In this document: positions 12,628 to 23,929 of the stretch, in pieces
How the letters are laid out: every line of letters begins with the position of its first letter
Numbering within the stretch: the first letter of the stretch is position 1
Assembly: GCA_964017195.1 (NCBI GenBank)
Contig: OZ024895.1
Location: 27,011,875 to 27,075,874, forward strand
Length of the DNA stretch: 64,000 nt
Direction: 5' to 3'
Origin: Siderastrea radians
Lineage: Eukaryota > Cnidaria > Anthozoa > Scleractinia > Rhizangiidae
Program-made: the position numbers and the translations under genes
Notes under the pieces: generated by a model
What the model was told of the DNA's origin: nothing
The model's input: only the letters and a program-made list of their open reading frames with translations
Database searches by the model: none

Positions 12628-13470
12628 ATTGGCGAAACGGTCATCGTCAGTTGTGGGTCAAGTAGACGGTCAAACTCTTTCTAAAACACTGTGCAACCTG
12701 GACAGCAACTGAATCTAGAGGAAACTGGAGGTATTGAGAATAAATCACTGAATCACTGATCCAGATGGTACTCAAATATATCTATTAGTTTTCATAAAAA
12801 ATACATTACCAGATCAGCGAAAACTTGTTTCGTCGGGCGTCCGCATAATTTGCGAGCTGATTCAGATTTTTATGTTGTTCTGCAAAAGTGTAGTTTACAC
12901 GGGTTAAATGAGGTGGCAAAAATTTACTAAGTTCGATTACTCTTTCCCTAGCAATTAAATATCACTATTCTTTCCTTATACAGAAGATGGAAGCAAATAC
13001 TGTAAGAAAAGTTAACTTTTAAGTGCTAAACATACCCTTCTAGGTTCGCCTTCTATTATACTCAGCTAAACAAACGGACTGATCATTTTTTTGGCAAATA
13101 CTATACCACTTGTCTCAACTTGGGTACTTTTGTTAAACTATAGGCTAGTCCGTAGCCAAGTTTCAAGTTTCCTTGTGTTATATAACTGAAATAAACACAC
13201 TTTTTCGGACGCGGACAAAAACAATTTTCCCGCATAATTCTTCGATCGCGGGGAGTAAACAGTGACTCTTAAAACATTATTTAAGTGTGATTTTAACGTT
13301 AAGACAAAGAGCCACTTACCTATGTCGAAAAAAGGGATGACTAAAATTCCATTACCCAAGAAAACAAGCTTAGCTGAAAGCTTAATAGCACAAAAAATAC
13401 ATTTGTAGCCCGAACTCTAACTTCAGTTTGCCAGCGCCATTTTTGAAGACTCGGCAAACTCACGCGCTTT
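12628..13470. other. No recognisable gene
   Basis: AT-rich sequence with short open frames only. No domain, array or terminal repeat was recognised. Confidence 0.5.
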
Positions 13471-13476
13471 TCACGT

Positions 13477-13790
13477 CGTGACGTCACGATGGCCAGACAC
13501 CCCTAACCAGCCGAGCTGGCGGGCATGTAGTAATTCCAGGAACACCAGAACACCGGAAGACCGGAAGATTGGAAGACCGGAAGACCGGAAGACCGGAACA
13601 CGGAACGCCGGAACACCCCGGAACACCCCGGAACACCCGGAACAGTGTAAAAAACCCGGAACACCCCGGAACACCTTCTAGAAAACTTGGAACACCTTCT
13701 AGAAAACCCGGAACACCCCGGAACACGTACAAAAATACCCAGAATACCTCTAGAAAACCCAAAACACCCCCAAAATACCCAGTGCTCCAT
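13477..13790. repeat. GGAACACC-type tandem array
   Basis: Dozens of short units such as CCGGAACACC, CCGGAAGA and TCTAGAAAACCC follow a GTGACGTCACGATGGCCAGA motif and GGCATGTAGTAATTCCAGGA. Open frames on both strands are shadows of the array. The same array with the same CATGTAGTAATTCCAGGA border occurs inverted at 16575-16775. Confidence 0.85.
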
Positions 13791-14273
13791 GATATTGTTT
13801 TTAATAGTTGTTTAATGCCGTTTCAATAAACACAACAATCACATAGCAATGGAGGTAACAGTTTTTACACTCAAATAATTTAACTCGGCTTTTTATGCGC
13901 TCTACAGCCCTCTGCCCCCCATCCCTCCCCCCTCGCAAAAAAAGAAAGAAATGGAATCGTCTAATATGACAGAAAGTGAAAAGCTGTCTGTGAATTCACA
14001 ATTCCATTCAGGGCCATCGGGCATGATTTTGCATGGGCTGGTGCTAGGTTTAAAAATATCAAGTTGTTGAAGTCCACATGCACATTTCCTACAATACATT
14101 TTGAGAGTCATTTAACCCCTCACTCACTAGCCAAAAAGCGGAAAACGCCTCCAACGGACGGAAAGCCCTATGGAAACGCTTGCTACGCAGGCTACTCACT
14201 CACTAATAAGACGGACTTTCGTGGTCCGTTGGGGGATGCGGACGGATTCTCCCCCTCCCCCTCCCCCCCTCGC

Positions 14274-14276
<3 letters not shown>

Positions 14277-14345
<69 letters not shown>
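14277..14345. repeat. (AC)n microsatellite
   Basis: About 34 AC dinucleotides with one CGC break. The Thr/His-alternating frames are shadows. Confidence 0.97.
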
Positions 14346-14888
14346 TTGCCTACGGCCCTGCCGTTGAGAATTAAATGATATTAAACGTCAGATTAAGCAC
14401 ATTTTTTTTCGTGTTTCCAAATTCCCCATTGCAACAAAAGACCTCTACGTGCCTTCTGCTATTTGCTTTCTCATTCATGCCAACTGAAAGCAGTGACAGT
14501 CCACCTCGCCTGGCACAGCCTCACTCTAAAGCATAATAAAAGCCGAGGCCTTGTCACCGGAGGTCCTAATTTCTCCATTTAACAGTGAATGAGCTCAATG
14601 TGCCGGCAGCGAGTCTTGTTCGGTTTAACGTGCTGGTTCGTTTTTGACGGCGTTTTCTGGATTACTTAAGGTGAGCAAGTATTGCAATCAGTTTAATTTT
14701 CTTGCATAATAAGTTTATATAAGCTTATCATAAGTTGATTTATTTAAATTTTGATTCATTCATTTGTTGAGTAGATGGCGCCGTGGGCCTAATTTCATTC
14801 AGCAATCAGTTTTTGCTATATTCTGCTTAGCCTAAAACAACTCACTTCCGACAAAAGAGCAAAACATTTAGGTCAAAAAAGCTTCTGT

Positions 14889-15174
14889 TAGAGCAGTTTT
14901 CAATTGAGTGTCGAAAGTAATGTTGTGTTTGCTTTGGTTTTGCATTACTAGGCTCTCTGATTGGTTAAAAAAACTCGCGCCACTTTCTCAACCAATCAGG
15001 CGTAAAACCAATACCAATCGTGACTTGCTCGCACGCGTTTTCCCGCGCTTAGCGCCAATTGCTTGTATTTGATTTGATTTCTGATTGGTTCATTTTGTGT
15101 TTTGTTCCTGTTGTGATTGGTCAGAGTAATTGCTTTGGTTTTGGTTTTACGACACTCATTTGAAAACCGCTCTA
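14889..15174. mobile_element. 282-bp MITE with TA target duplication
   Basis: TA (14889-14890) then GAGCAGTTTTCAATTGAGTG. The right end CACTCATTTGAAAACCGCTC is its inverted counterpart (a few mismatches) and is followed by TA (15173-15174). Homology of the arms continues inward through a CTTTGGTTTTG stretch. The interior carries repeated TGATTGGTT / ACCAATCA motifs. There is no coding capacity. Confidence 0.75.
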
Positions 15175-15504
15175 TAGACCTAATGTAACTAGTGACCTGG
15201 ATAACGTCCTGTCAAAAAACTAACGCATTGGTAGACTTTGCTGGTTCTAACAAACGCTGCATGTAAGTTGTAGGGTGCCGCCATATTCACGCATAATTTA
15301 GCCATCAAAGCTCCGATCAAAGTAAATGATGAGAGTTTTTGAAGCTTGCATTGTTTAAGTAAATTTTTAGCTTAAGTAGCCGCTGCGTTTTAAAATGACG
15401 CGCTGTTCAATAATTTGCTTTCGTATGTTTTAGATCATGAATAACGCTTTATTTTTTTTAATGAACGCGTAAAGCGAGCGTACCCCCCAAATCATTCCGA
15501 ATCA

Positions 15505-15852
15505 TTGCCCAATGCAAGACCGTTCTGCTTAAAAGAGATGCACTCCCGCATAAAAGTTTGCCAAGGGTGCAGAGGGTCACTTAAATCAACATCAGGAACG
15601 ATTTGCAGTCCTCCTTTTGATTTTTGTGTCGCCCGAAAGGAACGGCGACCATTCAGGGACCGTGAAACAGGGCTGCTCCGCACCCCCTCTCGGGAAACGG
15701 ATGTACACTACCATCTTTGCGTGGCGTGTATTCAGACACAAGAGCCTTCGTTTATTCCCCGCTCTCTTTTAATCCCTGAAGGTCTGCCCCTCACGGAATG
15801 CCATAAAACCTACCTCGAGCAAGAGTTTGGTTTCTATGCCAGTGAGATTTGA
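15505..15852 (+). CDS. Fragment of a transposon-type protein with a C-x2-C / H-x-H zinc-binding module
   Basis: 115 residues. CQGCRGSL near residues 19-26, SPPFDFCVARKERRPFRD, and HYHLCVAC, ending near LEQEFGFYASEI. I recognise this layout as the C-terminal module of repeated, transposon-associated proteins in corals and other invertebrates, but cannot name the element. The open frame continues a few codons upstream of the Met. No catalytic domain is next to it, so this is a stranded piece or a last exon. It lies about 330 bp right of the TA-flanked MITE. Confidence 0.5.
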   Translation: MPNARPFCLKEMHSRIKVCQGCRGSLKSTSGTICSPPFDFCVARKERRPFRDRETGLLRTPSRETDVHYHLCVACIQTQEPSFIPRSLLIPEGLPLTECHKTYLEQEFGFYASEI

Positions 15853-16570
15853 TATTATTTGACTGGGACATTGGACAGCTAAGCGACCCGTTTCCGCTCT
15901 GAGCCCCTTTCTTCTGGCACTGCCGATCTAGTTCGCGTTTCTTGTTTATATTGTTGAGTTTCTCATCTGTGCTCACCACGTTTGAAATGCTTTTTTCTTG
16001 AAACGTTTCTTTACCTAAGTTTCCACACCACTTTCAGTGAAGATGTTATTCGTTGATTACTCCCCACACAATTACCTCTAGTTGGCCGTCTCTGCTTTTT
16101 TAACATCTGAATGCAACGGCTAACAGGATGTTTTTTAAAAAATAGTGGCAAAAACGTTAACAATATTGCTCTGTTTTCACAAGGCTTTGCGTTTCTAAGA
16201 TACGGCGTTTGACATATATAAAAATTTACAAGAACATGTAAGTTGTGTTTATGAAAGCGGCATTAAACAATTATGCCAGGCCTTTGAGCATTTTTTTTAC
16301 ATCTTATTGCAAGCTTGTTACTGTTTTAACTATTTATTTAAAAAAAACCATTTCTAACGACACCAAACATCGAAAACAAATTTCTAAGCTCCAATATACC
16401 CACTGAATCGCTCAAAGGACGAATTGTTCCTGTGACCTTTCAAATTCATTTTCTCAAGCTCTGATAAAAAAAATGTCTTTGGTGTTATTCACGGATTATT
16501 CTGATACTCGATTAATATTAATATTAATGTTAGTTAATATTAATCGATTTCCTAAGCATGGTGATAATAA
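15853..16570. other. No recognisable gene
   Basis: AT-rich, with a small TAATATTAATATTAATG stretch near 16510-16545. Nothing else was recognised. Confidence 0.5.
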
Positions 16571-16574
16571 CGCC

Positions 16575-16775
16575 TTGCTGGGGGTGTGTTCCAGGCTTTC
16601 TTGGGGTATGTAAAGGTTCTGGAAGGTGTTCCGGGTTTTCTGGAAGGTGTTCCGGGGTGTTCCGGGTTTTCTAGAAGGTGTTCCGGGGTGTTCCGGGTTT
16701 TTCTCACTGTTCCGGGTGTTCCGGGGTGTTCCGGTGTTCCGGTGTTCCGCTATTCCTGGAATTACTACATGCCGA
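16575..16775. repeat. GGTGTTCCGG tandem array, inverted relative to 13477-13790
   Basis: GGTGTTCCGGGG and TTTTCTAGAAGGTGTTCC units end at TTCCTGGAATTACTACATGC, the reverse complement of the left border of the array at 13500. Confidence 0.85.
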
Positions 16776-17442
16776 GGAGGGCGATATTCGAGCCGCGAGT
16801 AGCGTGGGCGGCTCTCCCTCTCCCGGCTCGAATTTCGCACTCGCTTTCTCGCCGCTCCTCCGGCAGGGATTTTAGAGCAAAAGAGAGACTGCTCGCAGTC
16901 TAGGCAGGCAACCAAGCTCCCAGGGTCAAGCCAGCCTCCCCTCCCACCTCAACCCTCCCCTCCCACCCACATCTCAAGTCACTCCGAAAGTAAGTAAAGA
17001 TGGCGCGTAATTGTTCGTTGTTTACAGAAAACCAACACTACTGTGTAAGTGATCTTGTGTATTTCATGTTCAGACATCAGAGCTGGCACGTATATAAACT
17101 CACGGGAGTTCTGGTTTTGTGTTTCAGAAAGTGATTTCTAGTATGAAATTGACGGTGGCTTCATTTTCGCTAATTGCCAGGTGAGGAAAAACTTCCGCCT
17201 CTGTGACCTTTGGCACGTTCAGTTAGGTTGTTATAGAATCTAATGTTGAACTCTTACAAACCTATAAGGTTAAGCTAAATTAAACTTAAAATTAAGCCGA
17301 ATATCGTCTTCCAAAGTGAGTTTAGTTTTGTGGGTTGGATTTAAGTTTGCGTTGATAAGAAATGATGACAACTTTTAACGATGAGGGTTGTCCAATACTC
17401 ACTACTTCCATTGTTCAAGTCGTGAAAGTGACTCGTAGGCAG
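16776..17442. other. Spacer with a dispersed-repeat end; no gene recognised
   Basis: Contains GAGAGACTGCTCGCAGTCTA near 16880-16900, a palindromic motif (AGACTGC/GCAGTCT) that looks like the end of a dispersed repeat, then CT-rich sequence. No coding signal was recognised. Confidence 0.4.
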
Positions 17443-18161
17443 AGATCTCGTGGATATACCCACCACGATTCCCCAAACTAGCTAAGGAACGATATTAAAA
17501 TTAAAACAAAGGGAAATGAGGGCAGATGGAGTGAGATGAAGGCAAATGAAGGAAGATGAATGCAAATGAAGGGAAATAAAAGCATACATGGACACTTAGG
17601 CATGAAAAAATATTGCAGCATGTACTCATTAAAAGCGTTATTTTACGCCAGTCATTTCTGTCAGCAATGAAGAGAATTATATCAACACGCGCGGTCGGTA
17701 TGTGTCCTTGCAGTTATTTTTAAAACAGCATGATATACGTTACGATTAGAAGAAAAGCGATCACGTCGTGAAGCAAAAATTATTACAGGAAAGAACGTGC
17801 ACAGTCAGCGAAAGTCCGGGAATTTTACAGTCAACGCGCTTCACGCATGAACGCTCAACTTCAAATATTCATCGATTAGTTCATTCTTCGATTTCATTCT
17901 TCCAAAAATTTACCGATTCTTTGAAACTTGGATTCTATATTCGAAACACTATTTCGGTTATTCGAATTTTTTTTTGTAACATCGTAATAATAATAGACCT
18001 TTTCAAGGTTAACGCCGCCATTTTGCCGGGGGTGCAAAACTACTGGGGCGAGCGCGCGGCCAAGCGTAAAATACAAATGGCTGACTCGTCGTGCTGCTCA
18101 CTAGTGTTCATTTAAAAAAATTTAAAAAATATTAAATAAAATAGCCAAAAGATCATTTTCG

Positions 18162-20324
18162 ATGCCTCGACAAGCAGAAGAAGTCCTTCAATACGAGGAT
18201 TTTCTGTCACTGAGAGGACTCAAGCAAACCGGCCGAAAGTCTGAGCTAGTTGCTAGAGCGTTTGGAGCTTACGAACTCAATGCACCGGTGAAGTTTTCCC
18301 AAGAACAAATTTATCAACAGATAAAAGAAGAGTATTCACGGAGGTTAACTTCGAATGGAATGAAGAGTGATCCAAACAACATACCGCTTGACGCCTGGAT
18401 TGATGACGTAAAGGAATGGCCAGAGGTTGATGACGGCAAATTGTTTAGTTATATTTTGAGAACGAAAACTGTTGATGTGGAATATATCGGAAAATATAAG
18501 GACCAGAAGGCTTACTCGTATTGGATGAGTGGCTTTGTGGACACAGTGCTGTTTTCAAGATGCCCTGTTGACAGCAGGCATGTGTTTTTAAAAGGCTGTG
18601 TGTCTCCCTCTCAAAAACTCCGCGATGACCCGCATAAGGTCTGGGTATGTTTCGAGGGGACGAAAAGTGACTGCAGAATTGTGACTTCTTGGTGTACTTG
18701 CACAGCAGGTACTGCTGAAGTGTGCAACCATGTCATTGCTCTAATGTACAAAGTTAATTTTGCCCATAAGAAGGCATACATCTCTCCAGCATGCACAAGC
18801 GTTCCACAGGGATGGAATAAAGGGACTAAAAAGGATGTTGAGCCCAATCAAATAAAAAACCTTGTTTTTCGTAAGGACAAAAAGACCAAAGAGGAAAGTG
18901 CCAGAGATCATGAAGGAAGTTTAACTTTGAAGAACCACTTTGACCCTAGGAAACCTCAGGATAGGCAGCTGACCAATGAAAGAGTTTCAGCTTTGATCAA
19001 TGGAGTTATGAAGAACATTCCATCAGCTTGTGTGCTTTATTCCATAGAGCACACAAAAGATGATGGTCTCCCTGAACTCCTGCCTCAGAAAGCCCTCAGT
19101 TTCATGTCATCTGAAGAAATGAAAGGGAAACCTTTAGAACATACAGCACCACTCTTTCTAAAAGAGTGTCAAATGACAACTGATCAATTGAGAAGAGTGG
19201 AAATAGAAACTCGTGGCCAGAGTAAGAATGACCTGTGGCATCAACAAAGGGTTGGCAGAGTGACTGCATCAAACTTTCACACATTTCACACTAAGGCACA
19301 GACTATTCTCAACAGAAGAAGTCAAAATGACAAAAAACCTATTTACAGTTCACTTGTGTCAAGCCTGTTAAGCGAAAGTGGTCATGTTTCGCACCTTCCA
19401 CAGATAAAGTGGGGAAATGCCCATGAAAAGGATGCCATAAAATCATTTATGTCAGATGTTGCTTCCCAACATGATGGTGGCCTACAGGGCTTCAAACAAT
19501 GTGGACTATTCATCAAGCCAGACTACCCTTATCTTGCAGCTTCACCAGATGGCTTGTTTTTGTGCAAATGTTGTGGTCTGTCAATTGTCGAAGCGAAGTG
19601 TCCCTACAGTGTACGAAATGAAAACATTCATGTCAAGGACACATTTGATCGTGTAGACTTCCTTGAAGATTTCAATGGAAAACCCCGCCTGAAATGCTCC
19701 CATAAATATTATACCCAAATGCAAGCTCAGATGTGGGTTTGTGGTGTCAGTCATGGGTTTTTCATTGTTTGGACACAGGGTGGCCCCCCTTTCTTTGAAC
19801 GAGTGGAACTTGATATGGAATTTTGTCTCAATGTTGTGAACAATATTACATTGTTTTACAAGTCATTTGTATTGCCATGCCTGTTGGGGTACAGGGATAT
19901 TTTCGAGTGCCCAAAGTGCAACAAAGTGATTCTGGAGGAGGACGAAATAAGTGACTCCGCAAATGAAAACAGTATCTGCTGTGACAGCTGTGGCACTTGG
20001 TGGCATTTGCCATGTGCGGACCTCACCATGAATGTTGCAGATGCACTGGATTCTTGGGTTTGCCAGAGCTGCCTGGTAGATGCAGCAAATGTGAATGACA
20101 CTGACACTGATGACCTTGACTTCAACTTTGTTCAAGAATCAGAAGAAACTGATACAACAAACAGTGTGAATCATGTTTGCCCTGTTTGTTCACTGAAGAG
20201 CATCCCCGTAAATGGAGAGCATGTATGTACAGTTTGTAAAAAAGCTGTTCATGCTTGGTGTAGTAATCATGAAAACATTACAAGTTCTGCAGATCTCATT
20301 TGTAATTACTGCGTTTCAGATTAA
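18162..20324 (+). CDS. SAP-SWIM-YqaJ nuclease-PHD protein of the ISL2EU element
   Basis: 720 residues, intronless, ATG at 18162, stop TAA at 20322-20324. Domains in order: SAP-like DNA-binding motif (FLSLRGLKQTGRKSELVARA, about residues 14-33); SWIM finger (CTCTAGTAEVCNHV, about 178-191); YqaJ-like PD-(D/E)xK nuclease with RVGRVTASNF, KWGNAHEKDAI, SPDGLF (about 460) and VEAKCPYS (about 476), ending at YYTQMQAQMWV; a PHD-like finger (FECPKC...CCDSCGTWWHLPC...CQSC, about 582-646); and a second Cys/His-rich finger near 674-716. The PD-(D/E)xK residues are present, so the nuclease fold looks intact. It probably cuts or resects DNA during transposition; the role is inferred. It converges on the transposase gene about 680 bp downstream. 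Confidence 0.85.
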   Translation: MPRQAEEVLQYEDFLSLRGLKQTGRKSELVARAFGAYELNAPVKFSQEQIYQQIKEEYSRRLTSNGMKSDPNNIPLDAWIDDVKEWPEVDDGKLFSYILRTKTVDVEYIGKYKDQKAYSYWMSGFVDTVLFSRCPVDSRHVFLKGCVSPSQKLRDDPHKVWVCFEGTKSDCRIVTSWCTCTAGTAEVCNHVIALMYKVNFAHKKAYISPACTSVPQGWNKGTKKDVEPNQIKNLVFRKDKKTKEESARDHEGSLTLKNHFDPRKPQDRQLTNERVSALINGVMKNIPSACVLYSIEHTKDDGLPELLPQKALSFMSSEEMKGKPLEHTAPLFLKECQMTTDQLRRVEIETRGQSKNDLWHQQRVGRVTASNFHTFHTKAQTILNRRSQNDKKPIYSSLVSSLLSESGHVSHLPQIKWGNAHEKDAIKSFMSDVASQHDGGLQGFKQCGLFIKPDYPYLAASPDGLFLCKCCGLSIVEAKCPYSVRNENIHVKDTFDRVDFLEDFNGKPRLKCSHKYYTQMQAQMWVCGVSHGFFIVWTQGGPPFFERVELDMEFCLNVVNNITLFYKSFVLPCLLGYRDIFECPKCNKVILEEDEISDSANENSICCDSCGTWWHLPCADLTMNVADALDSWVCQSCLVDAANVNDTDTDDLDFNFVQESEETDTTNSVNHVCPVCSLKSIPVNGEHVCTVCKKAVHAWCSNHENITSSADLICNYCVSD

Positions 20325-21001
20325 TACAATCAAACATGTATGCTGAACTTAAAGAACAAATCACAAGGGAATCAAGTGTCAGTGTATGGGAGAACTGATT
20401 TACAACAATAAATTGACAGAATCCCAGATTGTCAAGATTAATAATCAGAAATTGCAATTATACACCAGTAATAAAATGTGATATACAAGAAAAGTTAACA
20501 ACATACAGTTTCCTACATGTATGTAACGATTGATTTAATAGTGTTGAATACATTTTTATTCCTACCAAATTATCCTGCAGGAAAGTTCAGAGTTCTCTAG
20601 AAATTGTGTTAGGTTAGTTTTTGAAATTTGTGGCCCCTTAATCTTCTGTTGAATAATGTTTGACCAAAAGTTCTTTTATGTGCTTATTGCTATACATAAG
20701 TATAACTTTCCAGCTAGAACCTGATTCCATTATTCAATTTAACACTCAATTTCATTCTATGTAAATACAACTTGATGTGAATTATATCTCATGATTATAC
20801 AAATATGTACAAATGAAAAATACCACCACAGCCTATTTGGTGTTTTTTCCAATCTAAAAAAGAATTTCAAAGCTATGTTCTTATGTCTTGAAATACATGT
20901 TATGGTACTCTACTTGGTAATTTGTAGTTTAAAACATTTCTAATAAAAACCTACCCAGTCTGTACTTTATAATCATGATAGCGTATTTGTAAACAAAAAT
21001 A
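20325..21001. other. Convergent intergenic segment of the ISL2EU element
   Basis: AT-rich 3' flanks of the two convergent element genes. No further open frame or repeat was recognised. Confidence 0.6.
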
Positions 21002-22487
21002 TTAGACACAGAGTGGTGGAAGCAAGTTACACAAAGAGCAGCAGACACGAACAATATCATCAGCCAGGGGGAGCAGGGTAATAGGCAGTTCATTTTTGAG
21101 AAGGAGAAACACTTTCAGTCGTCCAATGGCTTGCTCCACATAGATTCTGACATTTGCAATGTTTGATGTTTCTCTGACATCACGTGGTAACAGCTGCATA
21201 GATGATGCACAACTAGGTGGAATGCATAATGTTGCCATGTGCATCATCAAGTCTTCTCTGATCTTGAAACCCCTGTCTGCCATGATTTCATCATAGGGTT
21301 CAATCATGTTTAAAAATCCACTGTTTCTCACAATAAAAACATCAGATGCCCTGCCTCCATAACATGAGGAGACATACGAAATAGCTCCATTTGGGGTGAT
21401 TGCAACAAGGACTTTGAAAGTGTAGTGATGTTTATATTCACTCCATAGAGTTGCTGCCAAATCAAGTCCACTTGGAGTCTCTGTGAAGCACTCAAAGCAG
21501 TCAATAATGCATCTTACTTTGGGATATAGCTTTCTGAAACAAGATGGTAGGGTTTTCTTAACCTGTTGTCGACTAGGCCACACAATTAAAACTGACAGTT
21601 CCTTGGACATAAGCTTAACCCAAGTAATGAAAATACTACTGACAGTGGTAGCTGAAACGTGGAATCTGAAACCCAAATCAATAGTTAAAAGAGCAAGTCT
21701 AAGTTTCATTAGAGTCAACAAAAATTCCTGCTCGAGTCTAAGCTTCCTTTCTGGCCCAGGTCTTCCTTTAACAAAACCAGTAGCTAACTCGAAAGGAGAA
21801 GGTGGTTGAGGTGATTCTTTCGTTGTCTGCTTTCCACCCCTCCATAGCTAACTCGAAAGGAGAAGGTGGTTGAGGTGATTCTTTCGTTGTCTGCTTTCCA
21901 CCCCTCCAATATTGCATAAACCGAGCCTTTTCACTGAGATAATCGAATAAAAACCTGAATGTTTCAGTTGAGGGCAGACCTGTATACACCTTAACTTCCA
22001 TTTCTCTTGTTAGCTGTTCGAACTGCATAGGAACTGAAACACAGTAGTCCGTATCTGTCTCCATTTCATCATCAGTATCGTCACTTCCCTCACCATCCTC
22101 AGTTGACTCTTTGAAGCTGGGCAACAAGCATCTTGAAGGACCGGCTTCTTGCAACTTGTTTACTTTCCTTTTCTTAGGTGATTTTTTTTGGAGATAATCG
22201 GAAACAGTCATAAAAACCGACGGGTAATCCGTTTTAGGGTCTTCAAGAGTTCTTCTTCCCAGTGGAAAATGATTTGAACAGACGAAAGTCCCACTAGCTC
22301 CAGGAGAAGGATTAAATATATCACCTCGTGTCTTCGCTACTTGCTTTCGCCATATTTCGGCGAGTTTTGGGTCGACTGGCCACTTGTGATATGTGAAATT
22401 CTCCACATGGGATCTAACATAAGCCAGTTCAGGATATCTTTTGTCATTATCACAAAATCCTACCGCACAACGAGCGTGTTTTGGCAT
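21002..22487 (-). pseudogene. THAP-DDE transposase of the ISL2EU element, frameshifted
   Basis: ATG at 22485-22487. N-terminal THAP zinc domain (CAVGFCDND near residue 7, FVCSNHF near residue 68), then a linker rich in acidic residues. The C-terminal half (21002-21721) is a DDE_Tnp_4-like domain with D in RCIIDCFECF, D in DEIMADRGF and E in RIYVEQAIGRLK. The two halves are in different frames because 64 bp (not a multiple of 3) are duplicated in tandem at 21781-21908. Without the duplication the reading frame would run through. Otherwise no stop is seen, so the break is recent or an assembly error. The start lies within about 30 bp of the right inverted repeat. Confidence 0.8.
21781..21908. 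repeat. 64-bp tandem duplication inside the transposase gene
   Basis: TAGCTAACTCGAAAGGAGAA starts at 21781 and again at 21845, and the 64-bp units are identical. The duplication shifts the transposase frame. Confidence 0.95.
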
Positions 22488-22687
22488 GATAACAGATTAT
22501 TCAGCCATGTCGCCATTTGCATTTTATGCTTGGCCGCGCGCTCGCCCCAGTAGTTTTGCACCCCCGGCAAAATGGCGGCGTTAACCTTGAAAAGGTCTAT
22601 TCAAACTTTCCGAACAGAACTGAAAAGTTAGTTTTTTTAGGTCAATTTTCTGGTATGTCACGCGTGATATTTTTATTGTTTTCAAGC

Positions 22688-23652
22688 CCGGTGTCCTAGC
22701 AGATTTGGACCCCCCCCAAATTTGGACCCCCCGGTACAAATTCGCTAGTGGATTTGGACCCCCCGGTCCAAATCTGCTAGCGAATATGGACCCCCGGGGG
22801 ACCCAATCCGCTAGTGGATTTGGACCCCCTTCGCGGATTTGGACCCCCTATGTAATCGTAAAAACCCATGCTGTTATTCGCATATATAGTACCGAAATAA
22901 TTTCACTTTTCAATCTTGGCGAAGAAACGTTTCGTTTGGCTTTCAAAATACTTCAAACCTATTCATAAATAGAGGTAGAGTCAGACTTAAGATCAAGTAA
23001 ATTGACCGTTCGTTTTAGGCACACAGACGGACCTCTAAACGTTACAGTTAAAGCACGCGCTGCGGTATTTCTTACAGAAGATACGATTTTAAAATCTTGT
23101 TTTCTTTCATATGCGTTGTTATTATTTTTCCAGGATACTGAATTTAACATAGTTTAAACGGGCGGTTTAACAAAGGAGGTTTTAAAGTAACACCTCTTGG
23201 TTGAAAATCGCATTGTGCTAATATTTAAAGTACGCTTGCTACTCCGCCCCTCCAATTACCGCGGCAAGCTGATGTCAAATACTATTGTTTTTCTTAGCGC
23301 GGTTTCAAAACTTTTTTAAAACTTGCTTTAATTCAGTTCTAGTAGAAAGTATTGTAAGTCATGTTTTTTTAAACTTGAGATTGTAAACTCGCTTTAAGTC
23401 AGTTATGGTAGAAAATATTGTAAGTTATCGTCAAAAAGTTTAGTTTTTAAAATTTATCGATACAAACTAGCGTTGTAGGTTCTCTTTTATTTGAAAAGAA
23501 AAAACTGCCTCAATATTTTTATTTTGCCTCTTTAACAGCTCCAAAAACAATTTTGACAATATTACTCAATAGAACGCTTGTTTTCAGGGGGGTCCAAATC
23601 CGCGAGAGGGGGTCCATATCCGCGGGGGGGTCCAAATCCGCTGTGACACCGG
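22688..23652. mobile_element. 965-bp MITE with subterminal GGATTTGGACCCCC repeats
   Basis: Left end CCGGTGTCCTAGCAGATTTG and right end (reverse complement) CCGGTGTCACAGCGGATTTG are inverted repeats. Several GGATTTGGACCCCC units follow on each side (22706-22855 and 23586-23640). The interior is AT-rich without coding signal. The target duplication is not clear. It sits 90 bp right of the ISL2EU element. A degenerate relative lies at 56308-57606. Confidence 0.7.
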
Positions 23653-23929
23653 CGCAAAAAAATTGCGAGAACATAAAACCGACAAGAATAACCCGTAAAC
23701 AGAAAATCGACGACAGTAATCCTTAGAAAGAAAATCCAAAGGAGTCTCTAATTTTAACAAGGCAACTTATTCTTTGACTGGAAGTTTCGCGGCTTAATTG
23801 GAAACCCGCAGAAAATATAAACAACAACCGCCACAATTTTATACCTGTAACGGTTTTCGCCGCGGTGTGTTGCGGTGTACATAGGTTTGCACATGATCAG
23901 AACATGAACGTTTAGGTTTCCTAACTCCA

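Larger units (their letters stand above)
17995..22598. mobile_element. ISL2EU-type DNA transposon, complete ends
   Basis: 4604 bp with 87-bp terminal inverted repeats (17995-18081 and 22512-22598) that differ at about two positions and start AGACCTTTTCAAGGTTAACG. The flanks are consistent with a 2-bp AT (or TA) target duplication. Inside are two convergent genes: a SAP/SWIM/YqaJ/PHD protein on + (18162-20324) and a THAP/DDE transposase on - (21002-22487). A YqaJ-like nuclease together with an IS5-like transposase is what I know of ISL2EU elements. The near-identical arms suggest a recent insertion, but the transposase frame is broken. Confidence 0.85.

Noticed and set aside
13471..13829. Several overlapping open frames on both strands
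   Set aside because: They are shadows of the GGAACACC tandem array, as shown by their periodic composition.
14064..14378. His/Thr-rich frames
   Set aside because: They are translations of the (AC)n microsatellite.
14581..14680. Possible 5' exon of the receptor ending at GTGAGC near 14671
   Set aside because: A donor-like site alone, 15 kb upstream, with no transmembrane-coding sequence and no link to the receptor. Too weak to list.
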